From positions 1 through 22,495 of the forward strand of contig CALFYU010000479.1 of the NCBI GenBank assembly GCA_937952455.1: 22,495 nucleotides of DNA, read 5' to 3'. Of the stretch, positions 15,272-22,495 are shown piece after piece. The notes beneath the pieces were generated by a model. It was not told the DNA's origin, did not search any database, and worked only from the letters and a program-made list of their open reading frames with translations. This stretch comes from an uncultured Planctomycetaceae bacterium. GTDB taxonomy: Bacteria > Planctomycetota > Planctomycetia > Planctomycetales > Planctomycetaceae. Position 1 is the first letter of the stretch; each line of letters opens with the position of its first letter. A program made the translations under genes and the position numbers.

Positions 15272-17202
15272 CGGCGGTCATTGTCGACTTCCAAGAACGG
15301 GTCCAACCGCAACCGCTCCAGCCGTTCCTGCCGACGGCGGGAGGACTTGAACAATTGCCGCCGCTGTCGGGCATGACGCCGCTCGACAATTCTTTGGGCG
15401 GTGCGAAACATCTTCGCGTAACGCCTGTCCAGCGACCGTCTTTTCGAAGCGATGCGGAACTCTTCAACGTGATCCGCTCCGAATGCCGACTCCAGGATGT
15501 CGTCCTCCAGCGAGAGAAACGTGCGGCAACTTCCCGGATCGCCTTGCCGAGCCGCGCGGCCGCTGAGTTGGCGGTCGATGCGCGGCGACTCGTGGAGTTC
15601 GGTGCCGATCACGTGCAGCCCACCCAATTCCGCCACGCCGGGAGACAAACGGATGTCCGTCCCCCGCCCGGCAAGGTTTGTGGCGACCGTCACCTGTCCG
15701 CCCCGTCCGGCGGCGGCGATGCGTTCGGCTTCAGTGCTGGTATGCCGGGCATGCAGGACTTGATGGGGAATCGCCGCATCGTCGAGCAACTGCGAGAGAT
15801 GCTCTGACTTGTCGATCGACCGCGTGCCGACCAACACGGGGCGTCCCTGGGCGCGGACCGCTTGGATCTCGGCGACGATCGCTTCCCATTTGTCATTAGC
15901 GGTGCAAAAGACGCGGTCGGGCCAGGTCTCTCGCAGGCAGGGGCGGTTGAGGGGCACGGCAACGGTCGGTCGCCGATAGACGCTCTTTATCTCTCGCGCG
16001 GCGGGAAGTATCGTGCCGGACATGCCGGCCAGCAATTGATAGCGGAGGAAGAACTCCTGCATCGTCACTTGCGCGGCCGCACCGGTAACCGGACTGATCT
16101 CCAAACCCTCACGGGCTTCGATCGCCTGGTGCAGGCCATGCCGCCAACGCCGTCCCTGGGCCAAGCGGCCGTTGAATTCATCCACGACCACCACTTCACC
16201 ATCGAGGACGACGTAATGCTGTTCGGGTCGGAAACGCCGCTGCACGAGGATCGCCTGTTCGACGCTGTCAAACAGTTCACCGGCTTGCATGTCGGCTAGC
16301 GACGCGGGTTTGGGAGCTTGCCGGATCACCGCACGACCGGCCGGTGTCAGGCGAAACGTCGAGGTGCCGGGATCGGTTGCATAATGTTCGTGGTCCTCGA
16401 GTCGCCCGACGATCTCCGCTCCCCAGGTTGATGCGGCGGCGAGTGTCGCCGATGCTGCGGGCTCGACTTCGCTGATGATCAACGGCATGCGAGCTTCATC
16501 AATCAGGATGCTGTCGGCTTCGTCGACCAGCGCGTAATTCAGCCCGCGTTGTACACCTTGGTAGGCTTCATTATCGTCGTACCCGGTTGGTGTGCGGTGG
16601 CTGTCACTCGAAACGCCGTGATCGCGATTGATCAACCGGTCGCGGAGAAAGTCGAAGCCGAATTCCTTCGCGGTGCCGTAGGTGATGTCACAGGCGTACG
16701 CCGCCTTGCGTTCGGCCGGGGACGAATCGGTTTGGATGACGCCGACCGACAGGCCCAATGCCGAATAAATCGGCCGCATCCACTGAGCATCGCGGCGAGC
16801 TAAATAGTCATTCGCCGTTGCCAGATGGACGCCCTTGCCGGACAAGGCATGCAAATAGAGCGGTAGCGCGGCCGTTAATGTCTTCCCTTCGCCGGTCGCC
16901 ATCTCGGCCAGACAGCCGCGGGCCAACAATGCGCCGCCCAGGATTTGGACGTCATAGTGCCGCATCCCCAAATGCCGCGCGGCGGTTTCGCGAACCAAGG
17001 CGAACCCGCGGGGAAGGAGTGTATCGATTGTCTCGCCGCACTTGGCGCGGTAGCGCAGAGAGGTGCTTTCCCGCATCAATTGTTCATTAGAGAGCGTCTC
17101 GAGACTGCGCTGTTCGTTGTTCACTCGGCGCAACGCATCGCGGGCGCGGGCCGTTTCGCGCCGCGAGGAGATAACGCCGGACGATGAGAAAATGCCCCAC
17201 AT
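15268..17202 (-). CDS. SecA-like ATPase lacking the C-terminal wing/finger domains
   Basis: From the ATG at 17202 the product is 644 residues, against about 850-1000 for housekeeping SecA. NBD1 has EMATGEGKT (Walker A, about 102-108), HLATANDYLARRDA, ITYGTAKEFGFDFLRD and VDEADSILIDEARMPLIIS (DEAD at 227-230). A preprotein cross-linking domain follows, with VVVDEFNGRLAQGRRW just before return to NBD1 (VTMQEFFLRYQLLAGMSGT). NBD2 has VGTRSIDKSEHLS, TVATNLAGRGTDI, GGLHVIGTELHESPRIDRQ and the arginine-finger motif GRAARQG at 548-554. Only the start of the scaffold helix follows (AQRIVERRHARQRRQL) before a basic C-terminus; the helical wing, two-helix finger and zinc-binding tail are absent. The start lies 5 nt after the kinase stop, indicating coupling. 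The longer frame to 17265 overlaps that gene. This is an accessory SecA paralogue, probably serving the adjacent export locus; that role is inference. Confidence 0.92.
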   Translation of the reverse strand: MWGIFSSSGVISSRRETARARDALRRVNNEQRSLETLSNEQLMRESTSLRYRAKCGETIDTLLPRGFALVRETAARHLGMRHYDVQILGGALLARGCLAEMATGEGKTLTAALPLYLHALSGKGVHLATANDYLARRDAQWMRPIYSALGLSVGVIQTDSSPAERKAAYACDITYGTAKEFGFDFLRDRLINRDHGVSSDSHRTPTGYDDNEAYQGVQRGLNYALVDEADSILIDEARMPLIISEVEPAASATLAAASTWGAEIVGRLEDHEHYATDPGTSTFRLTPAGRAVIRQAPKPASLADMQAGELFDSVEQAILVQRRFRPEQHYVVLDGEVVVVDEFNGRLAQGRRWRHGLHQAIEAREGLEISPVTGAAAQVTMQEFFLRYQLLAGMSGTILPAAREIKSVYRRPTVAVPLNRPCLRETWPDRVFCTANDKWEAIVAEIQAVRAQGRPVLVGTRSIDKSEHLSQLLDDAAIPHQVLHARHTSTEAERIAAAGRGGQVTVATNLAGRGTDIRLSPGVAELGGLHVIGTELHESPRIDRQLSGRAARQGDPGSCRTFLSLEDDILESAFGADHVEEFRIASKRRSLDRRYAKMFRTAQRIVERRHARQRRQLFKSSRRRQERLERLRLDPFLEVDNDRR

Positions 17203-17207
17203 GACGT

Positions 17208-20200
17208 TCAGTTCGTTTGAGACTTTCCGCTCTGGGGCGCCGCCGACCAGTCGACCGACTTCCACACGATCGCACGGCCGTCACGGCTGGCGGAGAGGAC
17301 GCGGCGACCGTCGCTGGAAAACGCCACCGAGGTCACGGTGCGGTCATGTTCGGTTAAGGTCAGGATCTCCGTTGCGTGCGGCAGATCGAGTTTGTCGCCG
17401 GCGCCCGCTTGGCGCGGCTTAACGAGTGTGTCCCACAGTTTGACACTGTTGTCGCGGCTGGAGGTGATCGCCCGGACGGCGTTCACTTCGCCGGGGTCCC
17501 AATGTCCATTGCCGTTCGAATCTTCCAAAGGCGAAAACGCCACACAGGTCACGCTCGCCGTGTGACCGTCGAGGACGAGAGCGGGTACGGCCGTGAGGCG
17601 TCCATCGCCGTTGATATTGATATCCCAAATGCGGCCCGTTTTGTCGGCGCTGCCGGTGATGATTCGTTTTCCGTCGGCCGACGCTGCGATCGAGAGGACT
17701 TCCCATTCGTGCCCGCGCAATACGCAGACCGGCTCGACCTGTTGCGCCGCACCCGTTGGGGCGTCGGCTGAGGGGGCCTCGTAGATGGCGGCAGTTTTAT
17801 CATCCGAGGCGGTCAAGACCCAACGTCCGTCGGGAGAAAACGTGGCAAACCCGACGCGTCCATGATGCCCGATAAATGTGCGGACGACTCGTCCCACCTG
17901 GACTTCGGATTCATCGCCGTCGGCGGATGTCTTGCGCCGTGCCGTCACGATTTCCCAAAGTTTGGCCGTGCCGTCATCGCTGGCGGTGAGCACAAAACGG
18001 CCGGCCGGGTCGGGGGAAAAGACGCAGGAGTTGATGGCACCGGCGTGGGCCTCTTCCAGCTTGGCCAGCACGCGGCCGTTGACGGCATCCCAGATGCGGG
18101 CCGAGTTATCCCAACTGCCCGTCACTAGGCGAGTCCCATCGGGCGAGAAGTTTGCCGACGCCACCGCCCCATGCGGACCAAAGGACATCGCCACGTCGCC
18201 GGTGGCCGCTTCGACCAGATGAGTTTGATTACCGCCGACGAGCGCCAGTCGTGTGCCGCGAGCTTGCGGATCAAAATCGGCCGACCAGATCAGAAACGGA
18301 AATTCCTTATTCAGCACGACCCGCTCGGTTGCAAGTTCCCAGACGCGGACCTTGCGATCGGCCGCATAGGTCGCCCCGGCCATGCCGGAGGCGGACAACG
18401 TGACCGAGACCGGGACGGACCGATGAAGTTCCCGCGGATCGACATTAAATGCCGCCGCCAATTGTTGGACGGTCTCGGATTCCACCGCAGTTTCGCCGGA
18501 GAGTAGTTCGTCGATGATTTGCTCGCGAACGTTGCTCTGTTTGCTCAGATCGGCCACATCCCAGGCGCGTTTGTCCATCAACGCCCGCAAATTGTCGGAG
18601 ACCGTACCGCTGCCGCCGACGTCGTCAAACGCATGTATCATGGCGCCGGACTCCAGGTCCCAATAGCGGACGGTACCGTCGACACAGCCGGTCAGCGCGA
18701 AATTGCCGTTGGGGGCGACCGCCAGCGAAGTCACCGCATCGGGATGTCGCAAGACGCGGCTGACCAACTCCTCGCCGCTGGCCACGTCCCATTGCGCCAC
18801 CGTGTGATCGCTGCTGGCGGTCAATGCGCGGCGTCCGTCTGGCGTAAACGCGGCGGCGACGATGCGCCCCGAATGCCCGCCGAGTTCGCCGGCCAACTGT
18901 CGAATTCGCTCGCCCGTGTCTGCGTTCCACAGCGAACAGCGGCCCGCTTCGTCCGCCGAAAGGACATGGTTGACGCTGACGGTCGTGACGGCGACGGCGG
19001 TGATTTCGTGTGCATGACCGGTGAACTCACGGATAAGTTTTCCGTCGCGGGCATCCCAAAGTTTGACGGCTGTCCCGTCGCTGCCGGTGACGATCCACCG
19101 CCCGTCCGGCGAAACGGCGACTGCCGCTTTGCGGCCTGTCCCTTCCAGGTGAAACTCCTCTGTCCCCGTCGCAAGGTCCCAGACTCGTACTGTGTTATCC
19201 ATCGCGCTGGTGATCAGCCGCTTGCCATCGGGGAAGTAGAGCACCGTGGAGGACAAAAACTGGTGGCCCTCGAAGAATGCGTGCGTGACGTTGCCCGAGT
19301 CTGCCGACCAGGACTTGGCAAAGCGGTCCTGACTGGCCGTCACGACTTGGCGGCCGTCGGGTGAAAAGCTTGCGCCGAGTACCGCGCTGGTGTGCCCGGC
19401 GAGCCGACGTCCCTGCAGAGTCTGGATTTCGTCGTCTCCCGCCAGGCTCCAGCGCTTGGCCTGGGCATCGTCGGCAGCGGAAAGGATCCAGCGGCCATCG
19501 CGGGAGAATTCCGCCGACGTCACCGCACTGCCGTGCCCGCGAAAGGTGCGGATCAACTGTTTCGAGGCGATATCCCAGACCCGCACGGTATTGTCGCGAC
19601 CGCTGGAAACGAGCAATGTGCCGTCGGCGGAGAAATGAATTGAACGCACCGTGTCAGTATGTCCGACAAGTTCGCGAAATTCGGTCTCAGCGACCGGTAG
19701 CCCTTCGGCGAGATTGCGGAAATCAAACTCGACGACCGACTCCGGTTTCCAAATCAAGATGCGGCGATCGTATCCGCCGGACACCACGTTCTTGCCGTCA
19801 GGGGTGAATCGCGCACAGAACACGGGGCCGTTGTGACCGCGAAAGGGAGTCCCTTGCCGAACGTTCGCGTCCTCGGTCCAGCGTCCGGTCTCGTCGGACC
19901 AGACGATGACCGTACCGTCCTGGCCGGCGGTGACGATCCGTTTTTCGTCCACCGCGCGCCCCTGGGCGTCCTGTTCGGGGCGAAAGGCGGCCGACCAGAC
20001 CCACCAGTTGTGACCGAACAACCGGCGAATCTGCTTTCCGGACGCAACATCCCAAAGACGGGCCGTCCCGTCCAACGAGGCGCTGAGCAACCGGCGTCCG
20101 TCGTGTGAAAACTCTAAGCTGGTGACCGTCTCGGTATGGCTGTTGCCGAAGGATCTCTCGCTGGCCCGTGCCCCGAATTGTCGATCGATACGTTTGCCGG

Positions 20201-22495
20201 TGGCAGCATCCCAGAGTTTGATGTAACCGGTCTCGTCGTCGCCGCCCGTTGCCAGCCATCGACCGTCGGGGGAATATGCGATCGTGTGTATAACGTCGCC
20301 GCCGTGAGTGCATTGATATTTCAGCGTCCCGTCTTGTGCGTTCCATACCGAGACCACGCCGTTGGAACCGCCGGTGGCGAACGACTGGTTGTCGGGTGCG
20401 AGGGCGAAACTGGCGGTGGGAACGCCGACGTCGAAGCTTTTTTCGGACTGGCTGCACAAATACATCAATCGCCCCCACTCCCATTGTCGAAACCGGGAGT
20501 CGCAGGCCTGGAGCAGCCCGCGCGCTGAGTCAAATTCATTCTCATCGATCTTGGCGGCTGCCAGACGGACGCGGGCGATGTAGGCTTCGTATTCCTCCGC
20601 CTCCTTGGCGGCGACGGCCGCGTCGCGGGCCTCGTCCGCGCGGGCGCGCTCATTCTCGGCGATTTTTCGCGCCGCAATGGCGTCCTCTTTGGCTTCTTTT
20701 TCCAGTTGTTCGGCTTGCTCGGCCGCAACCCTGGCCTCACTTTCGGCGATTCTGGCTTTTTCTTCACTGTTCTTCGCTTCGATGGCAAGATCGCGGGCGG
20801 CCACGGCTTGTTTCTTTGCTTCCGCTTCCTTCGCGGCGGCTTGCTCGGCCTCAAGTTTGGCCACCCGTTCCAATTCGGCTGCTGCTTCAGCGCGCTGGCG
20901 TTCGGTGTCGGCCAATTGGCGTTGCTCTTCAGCGACATCCCGCTCGTGCCGGGCGGTCTTTTCCGCTTTGATGACTAGTGCCAGGGCGACGCTTACGACC
21001 AACAAGATCGTCGCCACCAATCCGCGGACGAGCCAGCGGGCGGTCCGCAAACGCCGCTTGTGCGCCGCCCGTTCGCGCTGTTGTGCGGCGACTTTTTGGT
21101 AGAGCACTTTGTGATCCGGGTTTTGGGGATCGAGCAGCGATTCCGCCAGGTCCAAATCCGCTTTATTGAGTGCCGTTTGGGCATATTCCAATCGGGCCTT
21201 GGCGGCGCCCCGTTTAGCGGCTGTATTTCCGTCCCAGAGCGCAGCCGCTTCATCGAAGGCGAACATCGCCCGCGAGAACCCTTCGTACTCGCCCGATTTG
21301 CGGGATTTTCTTAGGTATTCTTCGGCCACCCCCGCCAGCGCGACGCTTTCGGTGTGGGATTGGTAATTGCGAATGTCGGTTTGAAAATCCCGTACGCTGG
21401 GATATCTGTCTTCCGGCTTGGTGGCCATGGCCTGCATGGCGATCTCGCGCAGTTCGCTCTTGTCTTCAGGGGGCTTGCTGACGTTCTGGCCCGCGTAGAC
21501 CAAGGCTTGAGAGACGTTCGAGGCCGAGTGCGGGGCTTTGCCGGTCAGGATTTCATACAGGATCGCTCCCAGCAGATAGATGTCGCTGCCCGGTCCGATG
21601 TTTTCGACCGGGCCTAAGACCATTTCGGGTGCCATATAGGAGGGGGTTCCGCCCAGGGACCGGACGTTCGCCACGGTGTTTTTCTTGCGAAAGCTATCCG
21701 TGGGTTGTGCCAATCCCCAGTCCATGACCAATACTTCGCCGTATTCGCCGAGCATGACGTTGTCCGGTTTGAGGTCACGGTGGACCACGCCCCGTGAATG
21801 GGCAAAGGCGACGGCGTCCGCGACCCGCAGCAAGATGTCCAGGTTCTCGGCTTGCGACTTCTCCTTGATAACCTTGCTCCAGGGGGTTCCCTGGACTTTC
21901 TTCATAGAATAAAAGAGCGAACCACGGTCGTTGATCCCCACGTCATAGATGGGGACCACGTTGGGGTGGTCCAACTCGCCGGTGACGACCGCCTCGGCCA
22001 AGAATTTTTGGCGGCTCTGAGCGGCTGCCTTGGTCTTCTCGCCCAGCATTTTCACGGCCACGGAGCGGTCGATGGACGTCTGCCGCGCTTCATAGACGAC
22101 GCCCATGCCTCCCTTGCCCAAGATACCGAGAATTTCGTACTCCGCATCGTCGGACTTGGCAACAATCTGCGTGGATTTGACCGCCCGTGGTTTGATGACC
22201 AACGACGACTTCGACGACAGCTCGACCATCTCCTTGGCCCGGATGGACATCGTGGGGGCGTCGTCGCGCTGGATCGCCATCGACCAGTCGTCATCGAGAG
22301 AGCGTTTGAGATCGCTGGTCACTTCGACGTCGTCCGTCGCAATTGTCCGGTCGTCGTCACCCGCCGGGGAGGGACCGGCGTTCGGCGACGCGTCGTTCGC
22401 AACGGTGCGGTCCGGATCGATTTCATCGGTGAGAAGCGTTTGCTGGGTGGCGTCGCCTTTACTCGCATCGACGGTCGTTGCATCTCGCCGCGCGC
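17208..22495 (-). CDS. Giant Ser/Thr protein kinase with coiled coil and about 21 WD40 repeats (N-terminus beyond window)
   Basis: The frame is open from the right edge to a TGA at 17208-17210, giving 1761 visible residues, numbered from the edge. The GTG at 22322 lies inside this open frame and has no special support. Residues about 119-377 are a Hanks-type kinase: LGKGGMGVVYEA loop, Lys148 in AVKML, HRDLKPDN at 238-245, DWG at 258-260 (in place of DFG), TPSYMAPEM and GSDIYLLGAILYEILTG. One transmembrane helix lies at about 488-508, then an Ala/Glu/Lys-rich coiled coil (about 512-642) and the planctomycete-type RQWEWGRLMYLC junction. About 21 WD40 units fill the rest. An XRE-like helix-turn-helix domain sits at about 1299-1359 and an EF-hand-like loop at 1658-1669. 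If the kinase is cytosolic, the WD40 part should be extracytoplasmic. The SecA-like gene follows by 5 nt. Confidence 0.93.
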   Translation of the reverse strand, partial: ARRDATTVDASKGDATQQTLLTDEIDPDRTVANDASPNAGPSPAGDDDRTIATDDVEVTSDLKRSLDDDWSMAIQRDDAPTMSIRAKEMVELSSKSSLVIKPRAVKSTQIVAKSDDAEYEILGILGKGGMGVVYEARQTSIDRSVAVKMLGEKTKAAAQSRQKFLAEAVVTGELDHPNVVPIYDVGINDRGSLFYSMKKVQGTPWSKVIKEKSQAENLDILLRVADAVAFAHSRGVVHRDLKPDNVMLGEYGEVLVMDWGLAQPTDSFRKKNTVANVRSLGGTPSYMAPEMVLGPVENIGPGSDIYLLGAILYEILTGKAPHSASNVSQALVYAGQNVSKPPEDKSELREIAMQAMATKPEDRYPSVRDFQTDIRNYQSHTESVALAGVAEEYLRKSRKSGEYEGFSRAMFAFDEAAALWDGNTAAKRGAAKARLEYAQTALNKADLDLAESLLDPQNPDHKVLYQKVAAQQRERAAHKRRLRTARWLVRGLVATILLVVSVALALVIKAEKTARHERDVAEEQRQLADTERQRAEAAAELERVAKLEAEQAAAKEAEAKKQAVAARDLAIEAKNSEEKARIAESEARVAAEQAEQLEKEAKEDAIAARKIAENERARADEARDAAVAAKEAEEYEAYIARVRLAAAKIDENEFDSARGLLQACDSRFRQWEWGRLMYLCSQSEKSFDVGVPTASFALAPDNQSFATGGSNGVVSVWNAQDGTLKYQCTHGGDVIHTIAYSPDGRWLATGGDDETGYIKLWDAATGKRIDRQFGARASERSFGNSHTETVTSLEFSHDGRRLLSASLDGTARLWDVASGKQIRRLFGHNWWVWSAAFRPEQDAQGRAVDEKRIVTAGQDGTVIVWSDETGRWTEDANVRQGTPFRGHNGPVFCARFTPDGKNVVSGGYDRRILIWKPESVVEFDFRNLAEGLPVAETEFRELVGHTDTVRSIHFSADGTLLVSSGRDNTVRVWDIASKQLIRTFRGHGSAVTSAEFSRDGRWILSAADDAQAKRWSLAGDDEIQTLQGRRLAGHTSAVLGASFSPDGRQVVTASQDRFAKSWSADSGNVTHAFFEGHQFLSSTVLYFPDGKRLITSAMDNTVRVWDLATGTEEFHLEGTGRKAAVAVSPDGRWIVTGSDGTAVKLWDARDGKLIREFTGHAHEITAVAVTTVSVNHVLSADEAGRCSLWNADTGERIRQLAGELGGHSGRIVAAAFTPDGRRALTASSDHTVAQWDVASGEELVSRVLRHPDAVTSLAVAPNGNFALTGCVDGTVRYWDLESGAMIHAFDDVGGSGTVSDNLRALMDKRAWDVADLSKQSNVREQIIDELLSGETAVESETVQQLAAAFNVDPRELHRSVPVSVTLSASGMAGATYAADRKVRVWELATERVVLNKEFPFLIWSADFDPQARGTRLALVGGNQTHLVEAATGDVAMSFGPHGAVASANFSPDGTRLVTGSWDNSARIWDAVNGRVLAKLEEAHAGAINSCVFSPDPAGRFVLTASDDGTAKLWEIVTARRKTSADGDESEVQVGRVVRTFIGHHGRVGFATFSPDGRWVLTASDDKTAAIYEAPSADAPTGAAQQVEPVCVLRGHEWEVLSIAASADGKRIITGSADKTGRIWDININGDGRLTAVPALVLDGHTASVTCVAFSPLEDSNGNGHWDPGEVNAVRAITSSRDNSVKLWDTLVKPRQAGAGDKLDLPHATEILTLTEHDRTVTSVAFSSDGRRVLSASRDGRAIVWKSVDWSAAPQSGKSQTN
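17487..17522 (-). other. EF-hand-like calcium-binding loop within a WD40 blade
   Basis: DSNGNGHWDPGE fits the 12-residue EF-hand loop at positions 1 (D), 3 (N), 5 (N), 6 (G), 9 (D) and 12 (E). It lies in an insertion inside the penultimate WD40 unit. Isolated loops of this type are common in exported planctomycete proteins. Confidence 0.6.
18417..18599 (-). other. XRE/Cro-like helix-turn-helix domain inside the WD40 region
   Basis: Between WD40 units 13 and 14 the repeat pattern breaks for about 61 residues that read like an XRE-type HTH: helix 1 NLRALMDKRA, helix 2 DVADLSKQSN, recognition-like helix 3 VREQIIDELLSGE, helix 4 SETVQQLAAAFN, and helix 5 DPRELHRS. The spacing matches the Cro/C1 consensus, including the hydrophobic positions and the 'AAAFNVDPREL' type of ending. 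The fold assignment rests on pattern reading only. Confidence 0.72.
20970..21032 (-). other. Transmembrane helix of the kinase
   Basis: The segment LVRGLVATILLVVSVALALVI is the only strongly hydrophobic stretch in the visible protein. It is flanked on the kinase side by basic residues (KRRLRTARW), which by the positive-inside rule puts the kinase domain in the cytoplasm. Confidence 0.8.

Noticed and set aside
16549..17187. Plus-strand open frames opposite the SecA-like gene
   Set aside because: They lie antisense to a strongly conserved coding region and show no domain-like sequence; shadows of GC-rich codon use.
21718..21726. DWG in place of DFG as a sign of a pseudokinase
   Set aside because: The lysine, HRD, Asn and Asp positions are intact and DWG is frequent in planctomycete kinases, so activity is expected.

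Overview
The window looks like chromosomal DNA of a planctomycete (Planctomycetota). The evidence is a DUF1553 (PSD1)/DUF1501 gene pair, a very large Ser/Thr kinase fused to a coiled coil and WD40 repeats, a small secreted protein with a 'CYNPLYFEEVNxERYG' motif that I recall from planctomycete proteomes, and weak or absent Shine-Dalgarno sequences in front of many genes. Genes are dense and fairly GC-rich. I see no tRNA, rRNA, CRISPR array, transposase or phage gene.

Layout. (1) 1-2545, plus strand: the 3' part of a PSD1/DUF1553 gene, then a Tat-type DUF1501 gene. (2) 2583-6593, plus: an ABC ATPase, an 836-residue FtsX-type permease and a GDSL lipoprotein. This matches the E. coli ybbA-ybbP-tesA gene set, here arranged head-to-tail as one apparent operon. 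(3) 6733-7506, plus: a small secreted protein whose signal-peptide/domain junction contains an in-frame copy of a hairpin-forming dispersed repeat. (4) 7523-12725, minus: a three-gene operon (in transcription order a GAF-GAF-TM-HlyD protein, a soluble HlyD-type adaptor, and a PqqD-like/M50 metalloprotease/HlyD fusion). (5) 13109-15271, plus: a divergent TolC-like outer-membrane factor, separated from (4) by a 383-bp intergenic region. (6) 15268-22495, minus: a very large kinase-WD40 gene running off the right edge, followed 5 nt downstream by a C-terminally truncated SecA paralogue whose 3' end overlaps that of the TolC gene by 4 bp.

How they may work together. Regions 4-6 contain the parts of a cell-envelope export device: three HlyD-type adaptor modules, a membrane metalloprotease with a peptide-chaperone-like domain, an outer-membrane channel, and a SecA-type ATPase without the helical-wing/two-helix-finger end. 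No ABC or RND energy module is present in the locus. The kinase gene is tightly coupled to the SecA gene. I infer a noncanonical, signal-regulated protein or peptide export system. The individual domains are seen in the sequence; the combined function is inference. Within the kinase, an XRE-like helix-turn-helix domain and an EF-hand-like loop are inserted among about 21 WD40 blades.
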